Shown here: positions 12,150 to 21,854 of the stretch, one piece after another
Layout: each line of letters opens with the position of its first letter
Numbering within the stretch: the stretch's first letter is position 1
Assembly (NCBI GenBank): GCA_015499995.1
Contig: JADNRV010000352.1
Location: 1 to 48,006, forward strand
DNA length: 48,006 nucleotides
Direction of reading: 5' to 3'
Origin: Flammula alnicola
Taxonomy: Eukaryota; Basidiomycota; Agaricomycetes; Agaricales; Strophariaceae
The notes under the pieces: generated by a model
What the model was told of the DNA's origin: nothing
Database searches by the model: none
The model's input: the letters and a program-made list of their open reading frames with translations, nothing else
Made by a program: the position numbers and the translations under genes

Positions 12150-12483
12150 ATGAACAATCAGATGGGTAACTCAACTCCCATGATCACAGATTATATTACA
12201 GTTCTCCTCCTTTTGGCCATTGGTAAGTTCCTGGGTCGACTAATGTGTTTGAGAGTTGCTAAACAAAACTACCAGCGATACTACTTGCATATAATGTGCT
12301 CCATGGAGACCAAAAAATGAACAATGGGTCCAATGGGATGCAGGGGGGACAAGGAGGACAAGATGGGGGACAGGGAGGACGAGGTGGGAGACAGGGAGGA
12401 CAAGGTCAGCCTGCGCGTCATTGTGAGTGTTCCATCTGCTCTACGAATCGACAAATTGAACGGACTTCCTATTTCAGTATAGC
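12150..12483 (+). CDS. Candidate small membrane-anchored Gly/Gln-rich protein
   Basis: Model: join(12150..12222,12276..12422,12478..12483), 74 aa. Both introns have GTAAGT/CCAG and GTGAGT/TTTCAG borders and are 53 and 55 nt long, typical for this genome. Splicing of exons 1 and 2 creates an uninterrupted hydrophobic segment around residues 14-32 (YITVLLLLAIAILLAYNV), which neither exon encodes alone; that is the main support. The tail is Gly/Gln/Arg rich (GGQGGQDGGQGG) and encoded by a purine-rich repeat at about 12,349-12,406. The third exon contributes only part of one codon plus the stop. The likely topology is a single N-terminal anchor with a polar low-complexity tail. I do not recognise a family. 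It lies in CpG-poor repeat territory, so it could also be a relic. Confidence 0.4.
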
Positions 12484-12518
12484 TGAACAACTGTGCATAT
12501 GGAAAGATTTAACCCAAG

Positions 12519-12947
12519 TAGTGATGGGCACTGGTATTGACACCTGTGTGGATTTGCGGGTATGGGTCTAGCAGGTACAGGTGCAGGTGGGCATCAAGAT
12601 CGAGTCACCCTTAGGTGAACCTGTACCTGTGATCTAGGTCATGGGATTTCAGCCAGCACTCAGAAAACTCTGAAATGCACATGAAGCATGTGCAATATTG
12701 TTCTGCCAGCACACAATTGTGAACTGCCTGTAGGTTCACACATCACAAGTTGTGAATTACTGCTTTAGGCTTTTACTGGGGTTCACAGTTCTCATGATAC
12801 CCCCATCAAACCCACATGGGTTTCTGTATCCATGGGTCCCCTGCAAACCTGCACCTGCAAGCACGGGATCTCATACCTGTGGCCACAGGTGCGGTACAGG
12901 TGAATGTCAACAAAAATTTGCCTACAGGTTACTCATGCCCATCACTA
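12519..12947. mobile_element. hAT-like MITE with perfect 12-bp terminal inverted repeats
   Basis: The ends are TAGTGATGGGCA (12,519-12,530) and its exact complement TGCCCATCACTA (12,936-12,947). The flanks AACCCAAG and (A)ACCCAGAG are similar and suggest a slightly damaged 8-bp target duplication. Internal sequence is shared in inverted orientation with 10,317-10,533. It carries CAGGTACAGGTGCAGG-type subterminal repeats that look like decayed versions of the ACCCGT hexamers of the 6,340-7,205 element. No transposase is encoded. Confidence 0.75.
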
Positions 12948-12955
12948 ACCCAGAG

Positions 12956-13738
12956 AGAACATCGAAACAAGAATGATTGTCATCAAAGCAGGAGTTCAAA
13001 TGTTTTGTGTATAAAGTTCATGACTCATTATATTCAGCAAAGTGCAATTGAAATGGAGGTCCCTCAACATTGAATGTCTTCTGTCAGATGGCTATTTCTT
13101 TGTTCTTTGATAAAAATGGTAGAGCACACTACTTCATCAGCAAAGTTGAGAGGATGAATACAGCAAGCCTCTGGACAAATTTGCACAAGAAGAACACCAC
13201 AATGATCAATGACTTTCAGCAGGTGCTTTATCATTGGATAGTAGATAGAAATATCAATATTACCATTCAAAATTATCCAAGTGTTCATCTGTGAGCATTC
13301 ACACTGGACAAACATGACCAATTTTTGAATACTTACCCATCACTTTTGAGATTCCACTGCAAACTTTAAAATTCTTTTGGGAAGCACAGCCACCAGGTAA
13401 AAATAAAGTGTCGGGATGCCGCCCAGCTGTCCAAAACAAGCTGAGGCATACCTTGTCATGTGACGGCCTTGCAAGTCATGTTTCTTTCTGTTTCTTTTGA
13501 ATCTTTAATTATTGACATGTCTTCCTTCGCTGTGCATGCAACTTTGAGCTCGCCTATATACCTGCTCTTGCTGGTTCACTGAGCACCCTATTTATTATTT
13601 ATTCTATGAATATGAGGCATCTCCCCACTCAATTCACCAGTGGCCCTTTGTTTCTGTGGGAAACTTTCACCTGTAGGTCACCTCATCATGTTCTATCCTG
13701 CCTCGCCCTGTCTAAATAATTTTTTTTGCACTTTCCAG
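12956..13738. other. No recognisable gene
   Basis: CpG-poor sequence with short frames only. The last bases (to 13,738) end in a pyrimidine run plus CCAG, which fits a 3' splice site before the exon at 13,739, so part of this may be intron or upstream exon of the interrupted gene that follows. Confidence 0.4.
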
Positions 13739-13830
13739 ATGCCTCTCAGAAGCTTTCAGGAAACTCAGGATGTCATGCCTGCAAACAAGGGGCAAAAGAA
13801 GTGTGCTGGCAATGCCTATAGAGCGGGCGA

Positions 13831-13995
13831 TGTGGCTGTGCTGGCAGCCTGTGCCGGCGGAGTCCGAACCCTGTAGCACGTATTCCCATGTCGTAGCTAC
13901 ATCTCACACACTGAATACCACACACCTCCCGCTTTGCCATCCCGCACCTGCCGACCCAGCTCGACCGCACCCCGAGGGCGTCTAGGACCCCTCCA
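13831..13995 (+). repeat. Left LTR of the small retroelement, 165 bp
   Basis: It begins TGTGGCTGTGCTGG and ends GGACCCCTCCA, and is identical over its length to 15,607-15,771. It should contain the promoter of the element; no clear TATA box is seen. Confidence 0.9.
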
Positions 13996-14252
13996 TCTTG
14001 GTGATGAGAGTGCGTTTCGCACGACTCCACGTAGCCTGTTGAAAAACGGCCACTCGCACCGACACTGCCAGCAGACTGTCGAGACACCGCACGGAAACCG
14101 ACTTTCCGACGCGAGACACCGTGTAGACCGCGAGCCACCACCTTCAAGAGGTGAGACGCACCGTGCAGAGCACGAGAACTGCTTCAAAAGCAAGATTCCC
14201 CATTCTTCAGACGCGTTGACCGCCGCCAACACCTTTTTCTTCCACTGTCAAC

Positions 14253-15374
14253 TTGGAGACCCACTGCCAACGACGACCACACATTATGTCATACTATTAT
14301 GATGAATACGAACACTATGAACCGGATCCTATTTACTACGAAGAGGAGCCGATCTATTATGAAACTGAACCTATCTCCTACCCCCTCGAGCATATCTCAT
14401 ATGAGCCCGAGCCCACCTATGAATCCCAACCCACCTACGATGAGCCCGGGATGGCCTATGACGAGCCTGAGATGGCCTACGACAAGCCTGAGATGGCCTA
14501 CTACGAGCCTGAGACAGCCCACAATGAGCTCGAGACAGCCTACGATGAACACGAGATGGCCTATGACGAACGTGAGATGGCCTATGACGAACGCGGGATG
14601 GCGTACGACGAACGCGAGATGGCCTACAATGAACCCGAGCTTGAAGCTGTTTGCTACCATACTGAACCAACCTCTGAGATCCACTATGACCCTGACCCGT
14701 ACTGGGACAATCTCGAACCTGTACCAGTGCCCCGATATGAGGACATACACCCCATGTACCTTAACTGGGTATGGACAACAGCAGAAGTTCAGTCAACATC
14801 CAACAACGTCGACTTGGATGGCACTGCTCTCGAGTCCCAGCAGGATAATCTAGAGGATTCCTACCATGACCCAGGAGGAGACGACATCGAGGCACCAGCA
14901 ATACTGCGATATGAGGACTTACACCCCACATACCGCCACGCCAATGACCGACTACCAACATCAGGAGTCCAACCAACTCTGGAGACTATTCATCTACTGC
15001 TCAGATCACAAGCCAACCAACGTTGCAGTGACCGTCACTCCCATCCCTCAAGCCACATTCGTAGTGCCTTTAGCAAACCTGCTCGAACACATCCACCACG
15101 GCTGGCAATATCCTCAGCTTCAAATTCTCGGACGCGCCACCACCACGCACAGGACAGGCCTACTCAGCAACACCATCCACCTCTAGACAAACCACCTCCT
15201 GCTCATATCATCCCGTTAGCTACTCCTCAAAAACGACATTTCACCAACCCTCAGACGAGACCTCATCGTAAACATCCTCCAATGTCCCTCCCAGCGGCAA
15301 CAACTACTCTACCCAACCATCAGGCCAATGCAGCCCGTCGCATATCTCAGAAAGTCACTCGAAGTTTGCGATGA
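14253..15374 (+). CDS. Minisatellite-bearing protein of the small LTR element
   Basis: The only long frame of the element: 373 aa from the first ATG, or 362 aa from the ATG at 14,286, which I prefer because MSYYYDEYEHYEPDP starts the regular composition. The N-terminal part (to about residue 150) is very acidic and Tyr/Glu/Pro rich and includes about ten 7-residue repeats of the type AYDEPEM. Two copies of a YEDIHPMY / YEDLHPTY motif follow, and the last 120 residues are basic and His/Pro rich. An acidic head and a basic tail could allow self-association plus nucleic-acid binding, as in a Gag-like structural protein; that is inference. No enzyme motif is present and I recognise no family. The frame lies between polypyrimidine-rich downstream sequence and a 257-bp leader after the left LTR. 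Confidence 0.7.
   Translation: METHCQRRPHIMSYYYDEYEHYEPDPIYYEEEPIYYETEPISYPLEHISYEPEPTYESQPTYDEPGMAYDEPEMAYDKPEMAYYEPETAHNELETAYDEHEMAYDEREMAYDERGMAYDEREMAYNEPELEAVCYHTEPTSEIHYDPDPYWDNLEPVPVPRYEDIHPMYLNWVWTTAEVQSTSNNVDLDGTALESQQDNLEDSYHDPGGDDIEAPAILRYEDLHPTYRHANDRLPTSGVQPTLETIHLLLRSQANQRCSDRHSHPSSHIRSAFSKPARTHPPRLAISSASNSRTRHHHAQDRPTQQHHPPLDKPPPAHIIPLATPQKRHFTNPQTRPHRKHPPMSLPAATTTLPNHQANAARRISQKVTRSLR
14439..14648 (+). repeat. 21-bp minisatellite, ten units
   Basis: Ten consecutive 21-bp units of the type GA(T/C)GA(G/A)CC(T/C)GAGATGGCCTA(T/C) lie inside the coding frame and encode heptads such as AYDEPEM and AYDEREM. Because 21 is a multiple of three and the unit lacks stops in most frames, several overlapping frames on both strands stay open here. 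Units differ by a few substitutions, mostly silent or at the fifth residue. Confidence 0.9.
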
Positions 15375-15606
15375 TCAGTCCTATCGCTCTTTTCTTTTCT
15401 TTTTCTGCTTGTTTCCCTTTTTTCTTCACTTCTTGACCTTAGACTTTGCTTAGACTACCCTTAATTTCCCTCCTTTCATTTTCTGGACATTCTTAATTAC
15501 CGGGATACCCAGATCTATTCGGATACTCTCCTTTCGCACCAATTTTTGTCTTAGACAGGTCTTTTTTTTGGTGTTCGTGGGCGAACACTGCTTGAAGGGG
15601 GCCACA

Positions 15607-15771
15607 TGTGGCTGTGCTGGCAGCCTGTGCCGGCGGAGTCCGAACCCTGTAGCACGTATTCCCATGTCGTAGCTACATCTCACACACTGAATACCACACA
15701 CCTCCCGCTTTGCCATCCCGCACCTGCCGACCCAGCTCGACCGCACCCCGAGGGCGTCTAGGACCCCTCCA
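15607..15771 (+). repeat. Right LTR of the small retroelement, 165 bp
   Basis: Identical to 13,831-13,995, ending CTCCA and followed by GCGA, which repeats the bases before the left LTR. The preceding GAAGGGGGCCACA is the probable polypurine tract. Confidence 0.9.
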
Positions 15772-16031
15772 GCGAGCAGAGCGGAAAGAAGGCAAAGAAG
15801 GTTTCATTTATTACTGGTTTGATTAGTGCAGCTGGGTAAGTCTTTCATGTATCCAAATTTTATGATACTGTTCACTGACACAAAACCTTTGCGCCTCAAA
15901 GTTCCATGCCTGTTCCCCCACGCTCAGCAAACGATGTCATAGTTCAGCCCCCAGCCCTGCGGGAATCTCCTGCACTCACAGGCCATGCATCTCAGTTGCC
16001 TCCAATGACTGTGAAAACATATTTGTACTAA

Positions 16032-17526
16032 TAATTTTTGTCATCATCTTGCTTTGTATGAAGAACAATTTGTATTCAATAAATATATATAACTATTTAG
16101 TTCATTATGAGCTCTGTGACTGACATTGCCTGTGTGCTATCGACTTTTGACCTTTTGACGAACCTTCGAGCTTCAACCTTGTGAAAACCTTCTCGGACTT
16201 GCCATGCATACACGGGTGACGGGACAGGGTTTCTGGTTCACCATAAGGTTTATGTACATAACAAGATACAGAATACTTGCTACAGAGTTCATTAAAGCAG
16301 TCAGACCTGAAGACAAATGAAGACGGCGTCCAACAAGGGCCCAAACAGTGCAAAGGGTTGGCAACACGTCATCGATAAACATCAGCATCTATATTGGGCT
16401 GCAAAGCCAAATAATTGAGTTGAATCAACAAAGGTGCATTTTGGTTGGGTGGCTGTGCTTTCCCAAAAGAATTAGAGTTTGCAGCGGAAAGTGGATAACT
16501 CTTACCCATACCTGTATCTGTTGATACTCTTACCCATGACCCATACAGGTCATCCAAACCCATGCATTTTCCTTGAAATTGAGGGTTCAAGCTTGCAAGG
16601 CTACAAATATAGCCTAGTTTAGCATTAGTGTGTGGAAAATGACTCACAATATTCTAATAATAAGAACTGAAAACATAAAAAAAAACACATATCTAAGCAA
16701 ATGTGATGCATGCACTGCCAGTAGGCTCAAGATAGGTGTAACACCAATAAAGTGCAAGGGTTCCAGGACCCCAAGACTAGACATCAAATAGCAGATCAAT
16801 ACTGAAATGTAGACCATGTCCTTCTTGGCAATGATAGATAGTCACAATTTCTTGTAGAACAGGAAAAAGCAAGAAAAAGTGAAAGAAAATAAGCAGCATG
16901 TATTAATAGACGGGTATAAGGGTATGGGTGGCCAACCCAGTATCCATCCCAAAAAAGGAAAAAGAAGATGATCTTTAACCAAAACCAGGCATGGTTTCTT
17001 TTTAAGGTTGGGTACTGGGTAGGGCCAATTGAACAATGTTAATGGGCAGAGCTTATTTTTAGCATGTTTCCATCTTTAACCAATTGGTTTGGTCTCAATA
17101 TCTGCTATTCCACCTATCTTTGCCACAGTCCAGATTGCAATATACTCATTATCAAGGCATTCATGTCAGAACCATACATCTATCCAATTTTTTCCAATTA
17201 AAGAGTGTAAGTGTACCACCATACAGGATGAGTAATGATCAAAGAAAAGTTATCCATAAATTTCTAAAGTTTGTTATCAAGACAGACAATGTGAATAGAT
17301 CAAGTCAAATAGACAGACATGAAAATGAAAATCCGGGGATGGAATGTACAATTGACAAGCAACAAAAGACAAAAAGAGGCAATATAGACATATGTATGTA
17401 TGTATACTGGAGGGAGTAGTGGGCTGTCTCAAACTCACACAAGGACAGAAAGATATAGATAATTATGGTTATGAAAAAATGAGAGTAGAAATAGTATATA
17501 GCAATGAAAAAAAGAAGCAGTGCCAA
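16032..17526. other. No gene; possible decayed hAT-like repeat ends
   Basis: Short motifs of the ACCCATACC type cluster at about 16,500-16,565 and again as GGGTATAAGGGTATGGG and GGTTGGGTACTGGGTAGGG at about 16,913-17,025, resembling subterminal repeats of the hAT-like elements further left. I could not find terminal TAGTG/CACTA pairs or a target duplication. The rest, including the simple GTATGTATGTATA run near 17,392, contains nothing assignable. Confidence 0.35.
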
Positions 17527-20500
17527 TTAAAGAGCGATTGGTCTCGCAATTCCAGTTGCTCGCCCAATAGAACCACCAGCTGCACCCGATGAAATAGAGT
17601 TACTACCAAGCACCGACGACGAGAGTGCCATCGGAGGACGCATCTTCGAGCCCAACGAGGACGAGCTCGTGCGATAGACCATCCCTGTCCCGGTTCTCGG
17701 TTTCGGCCGTGCGATCCCCGTCGGCACACCAGGCGAAGGCAGCGGTGACAGCGGAGGAGAACGGTTTGCTGATGTCGACGAAGGGGTGCGGAGCGACGAT
17801 CGAGACGTCGAAGCGGAGAGGACGGATGGGACAGGCACAGCAGGTCGATCGCCGCCCACTCGTGCGGCTTGACGTGGCAGCTGTAGCGGGCGCACGGAGG
17901 GCGAAGGCAGAGAGCTTAGGACAGCAGATGGGGACAGAGGAGTAGATGCAGACGCGGACGAGGCGGACGAAAACGTCCGTGCACGCGGGAAGGCATACTT
18001 GCTAGTAGCGGCAGCAGCAGCAGACCTGCTACCGACACCCTCAGTGCGCGAAGAGTTCGACGGTGTCTTCTTCAGCCCACCAGCCGGCAACGGAGGCAGT
18101 GACTTCTCCTTATCATACACCCTCTTCTTGCTTCCAGAAAGCGGTGTCGTCGTCGAAGCGATGGACTCGAAGTCGTCTTTCGGGGTGGTAGGCATCGGGA
18201 TACTCAACGTCGAAGCATTGGAAGAAGGCGTGTTGAGCTCGTCTCCAGACGGCCGCTTCGTCGGCAACGGTCGCGGATGCTGATCCAACGACGATCCAGT
18301 AGACTCCCTGCCACCACCGCTGCTCCTCGCACCCGGCTTCCGAATCCTCGAGGGCGTCCGCGCCCGATCGCCATCCGGAATTGTAACCTCCAACGAGAAA
18401 CTCGAGCCAACGCTACTCGTGCTCGTCCGCGTGCCAACGCTGCTCCTGCTCTGCGTCGTCGTCGTCGTCGTACTGGCGCGGCTGTGCCATGACGTTGGCG
18501 GCAACGACGATCTGCCGGGCTTGCCTGCAGACGGCCGACGTTGTCGCTGGGCCCACTCGCCGGACTCCTTGAGCGCGTTGTCTTCCTCGTCGTCGTCGTA
18601 GTCGTCGAAGGCATCGAACTCGCGCTCGCGCTCTGATTCGAGGAGCGCACCAGAGCTGTACGAGCGGGCGAGGGGGTGTGGGCGGCGAGAGGCCGCTGTG
18701 CCATTTGTCATGATGGAGGATGCTGACGATCGACGAGATAAGTTGAGCGTTGAGAGACGGCGGGTAAGCGGCGACGGCGCATCTTCGTCCTCGCTGATAA
18801 GAAGCAAAGAGTAAGTATCAATAGAGTTGAACCAGGATAATAAAGAGAAGATGGCGAAGAAAAAGAACCAAGTACGCAACCTCCATAGAAGTTCAACCCA
18901 TAAACGAGAGTCTTGGCCGTAAGCCACCAAATCCAGTCAAGAATGCACTGCTAACTTGATCGAGGAGTGAAAGAAAAAAAAAGAGAGAATGGAAAGAGAA
19001 GATAAAAAAGAAAATCGAGACCCACCTATCACTCCACCCAAGCCCCGTCGTAAGCCCAATACCCCCCCTCAACAACTTGCCATCTCTATGCCTCACCCTC
19101 CGGTTCGGCGTGTCTCGCTCGTCCTTGATGACACCCGACTTTGTCATAATCGACGCTATTCCAGCAAACATCAGCATCCATCCAACCAGTTGAATGATAA
19201 TCGTTGACGACAACGTACCATTCGACACCACACTGAGCATACTCCCCGGCCGCCCATCCATCGGCGTATTTGCGCGCGACTGAGCACCCGGCAGGAGCTT
19301 GGAGTTGGGCGAGAGCAAGCCGTGGCGAACCATCAAATGTCTACGGAAAAATGTCAGCAACCTCGACGAAAGAACGACGACGAGAGAAAAAAAAGACATA
19401 CGGCAACGGCGTATGGAGATCCAAACTCGAATCCGAATCACCCTCTTCCTCCTCCTCCTTGTCCTCTCTCTTCTGCCTCTGCCTATGTCTTCCCCTCGAA
19501 GCAGCATCATACGCCCTCTCCTCCACCAGCTCCTCATCATCACTGCCCCGTCCCTCCAACACCCGCTCCAGATCCTCATCATAATAATCGCCCTCGTCCT
19601 CTCCCTCCAGCCGCCCATGCCCATGCCCGGCCCACGCCGAGCCCTCGCTCTGCCTTCGCGGCCTCTCACGTACCCTGGACCGCGACGAGGCGCCATTCCG
19701 CCCGCCCCCGGCAGAGATCGACTTGGACAGCGCCGGACGGGGCGTGGACGAGAGGATGGTGGCGATGTCTGGACTTGGGGCGCGTGGGTCGTCGGGGTTT
19801 ATCTTTGTCCTTGCGGCGTCTTTGCCGAGTTTGGTGGTGGTGGTACTAATCAATCTCGTGGTGGTGGCGTTATTGCTGCTGGCGGTGGTTGGAGCAAGAG
19901 ACAAAGACGGCGCAGGCGCAGGCGGTGGTAGCGCGGAAGACCCAGACTTGATAAAAGGCGGCTGCACACGCGACTTGTTCTCTCCACCCCCAGCACCAGC
20001 TGCACGACTAGCACTCGCACTCGCTGGTTCCTTCGAATCGGACACGCCGAGCTCCTCGAGCGTCATCTCCTCGTTCCCTTTCCCTCGACCTCTACCTCCA
20101 CGCGCAACCTCCTCAACCTCCACCACCGTCGTCTTCGTAACCACAATCCCAAGCGGTTTCGGCTCGCCGACCTCATCCTCGACGGGCATGCCCAATCCCA
20201 ACCCTAGTCCCTTCTCTCCACCTGCTAACACTCCTCCTCCTCCTTCTCTAGGTACAACCACAGGCACAGGCGGCAGCTCCTCGCTCGGCGGCGCATAAAC
20301 CGGCTCGAGTTTGCCCTCCTCCTGCAACCGGCTCCGACTGCGACTGCGCACCCCAAACACCTTCTTCAGCCCCGCGCTCCGCGTCCTCTCGGCGCGCAGC
20401 TCGAGGCGGAGGTCTTTGATCGTCGGCGACGTAGCGCGGGACAAGGACGATGAGGAGGAGGCTTCGTCCATCGTCGTTGGTGATGGAGACATGCCGAGGA

Positions 20501-21854
20501 GGGACGGCGACGATAATGAGGTGGTGGGATCAGGAGTAGTCGTGGTGTCAGACGAGGCTGAGAACTGGGTCATGGTGGATAAAGAAGGTGCGAGCGATGT
20601 TGTTTTCGCAGGAAATGCGTAGTTTGCCGACATGGAAGAAGGTGGAGGGGGGACGCTGTTCGTCGACAGGGTGTATGCAGTCGAGAGCGTCGGTGGTGGT
20701 GCATTCGGGACCCGCATGGGCCCCAGAGGCGGTGGTTTGCTACGTGTGGTTGCCGTGCTGGTGGAAGGCACCGTAAACGTCGCCGCAAGCGCATGGACAG
20801 GGGAGAGCTTGCTTGACGACGGGTACGAAAACGAGCCAACGCTGCCGGACGAGTTGCGCATATGGGTCGCAGTCTCTGGGTTGATGTGTAGTGGTGGTAA
20901 AGACGAAGGAGCGAAGTGGGGGATTTTCTCTGCGCGCGAATGTGCCAGAGATGGGTCAATGGGATCCGCGAGTGACAGCTGATGGGCGTGCATAGGTGGT
21001 GATGATGATGATGATGGGAAGCGACGACTCGTGCTTGATGTTGATGCTGATAAAGAATTTCTGGAGAGTGAAAGGAAAGGAGGCAGGATGTCCTCGCCTC
21101 CTTCGTCTGGGACGTCGTCTGCACCGAGAATGTCCCTGACATCGATGGAGCTGATGCTCTCGTTGCCAGGGTGGTGATGAGGGCGGCTGTTTGTGGAACG
21201 GCGGAACGAGGTGGAGAGAGAGGCGCGTGGGAGGGTGGGAGAGGGCATGACAGGGGGTGGGAGATCGCCGTCATCGTCTTCGATGTCGGAGAGAGGGATT
21301 GGGGAGATGGACATGCGGGTGAGCTGGTCAGCACCCGGAGTGTGTCTGCTGGGAGATGTGCCTGAAACAGATATAGAGGGCCGAGCGAAACTCGTGGGAC
21401 TACGAGGACTGGAGCGCGTTGAGGCAAACGAGTCGCGGTTGGTGGTCAAAGGAGGCAGGGGGGATGTGGCGAGCGCGGGGCTCTTTCCAGAGGACGCGAG
21501 ACTGGTATGGGAACTGCTGGACCCTCCCGCTGCGGTGCCATGGCCTGCACTGCTGACGCTGACAACGGACTCGCGCTGAGAAGTGACCGAGTATTTGCTG
21601 GATCTGCGGGATCTATTCGTGGCGGATGAAAGCAACAGAAACTGCTCGTGCTCTGAGATACGCGACGGGCCAGGGACGGGTGGGAGAGGGGCAGAGGGGG
21701 GGCCTGTAGGCGGTGGGTTGGGTGCATTGGGTGTAGTAGGTGTAGGAATATGTGAAGGAGGAGCAGGAAAAGACTCGAGGAGGAGCGGGACGGGGGCACG
21801 CCTTGGACGCGCAAAGGAATGGGAGGGCATGGGGGTAGCAGTTGTGGTAGTCAT
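17527..21854 (-). CDS. Large Ser/Pro-rich low-complexity protein with a membrane segment
   Basis: Model: complement(join(17527..18793,18885..18950,19097..19340,19402..21854)), about 1,345 aa. Exon 1 (817 codons) to exon 2 is well supported by a GTATGT donor at 19,401, a TTCCGTAG acceptor and phase; exon 2 to 3 uses GTGAGG at 19,096 and an AG at 18,951 or 18,948, giving an unusually long intron of about 145 nt. The exon 3-4 junction is uncertain by a few codons. Exons 1 and 4 are rich in Ser, Pro and Thr with poly-Ser and TTTTTT runs and look disordered. Exon 2 holds a hydrophobic helix near residues 864-884 (IIIQLVGWMLMFAG), and exon 3 a Trp-rich segment (DWIWWLTAKTLVYGLNFYG) that may be a second membrane or re-entrant helix. 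The conserved core is probably these two segments. I know no function; the design suggests a membrane anchor between two large phosphorylatable cytoplasmic or nuclear tails. Confidence 0.65.

Larger units (their letters stand above)
13831..15771 (+). mobile_element. Complete small non-autonomous LTR retroelement (TRIM/LARD-like), 1,941 bp
   Basis: Two direct repeats, 13,831-13,995 and 15,607-15,771, are both 165 bp and identical by eye. Each starts TG and ends CA, and the element is flanked by GCGA on both sides (13,827-13,830 and 15,772-15,775), consistent with a 4-bp target duplication. A purine tract with GAAGGGGGCC lies just before the right LTR, as expected for a polypurine tract; TGGTGATGAGAG shortly after the left LTR is a possible primer-binding site. 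The 1.6-kb interior holds one long frame and no reverse transcriptase, integrase or protease, so movement needs another element's enzymes. Identical LTRs and retained CpG sites inside a CpG-poor neighbourhood indicate recent insertion. It is inserted in an exon of another gene. Confidence 0.85.
13739..16031 (+). pseudogene. Spliced gene of unknown function interrupted by an LTR element
   Basis: Sequence on both sides of the 13,831-15,771 element forms one open frame once the element and one GCGA target copy are left out: 13,739-13,830 continues at 15,776-15,835. A GTAAGT donor at 15,836 and an acceptor at 15,900-15,901 then lead in phase to a last exon 15,902-16,031 ending in TAA. The joined product would be lysine rich around the insertion point (KKAKK) and Pro rich at its end (PMPVPPRSAN-like region and LPPMTVKTYLY). 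I do not recognise it. The ATG at 13,739 directly follows CCAG, so upstream exons may exist. As it stands the frame runs into the LTR, so the gene is broken unless the element is transcribed through and removed. It may itself belong to an older repeat. Confidence 0.5.

Noticed and set aside
14299..14853. Second plus-strand frame (184 codons) and two minus-strand frames over the minisatellite
   Set aside because: They stay open only because the 21-bp unit lacks stops; outside the repeat they have no support, and the 14,253-15,374 frame extends much further.
16480..17030. Another hAT-like element suggested by ACCCATACC and GGGTATGGG repeats
   Set aside because: No TAGTG/CACTA termini or target duplication could be found; listed only as possible relic.
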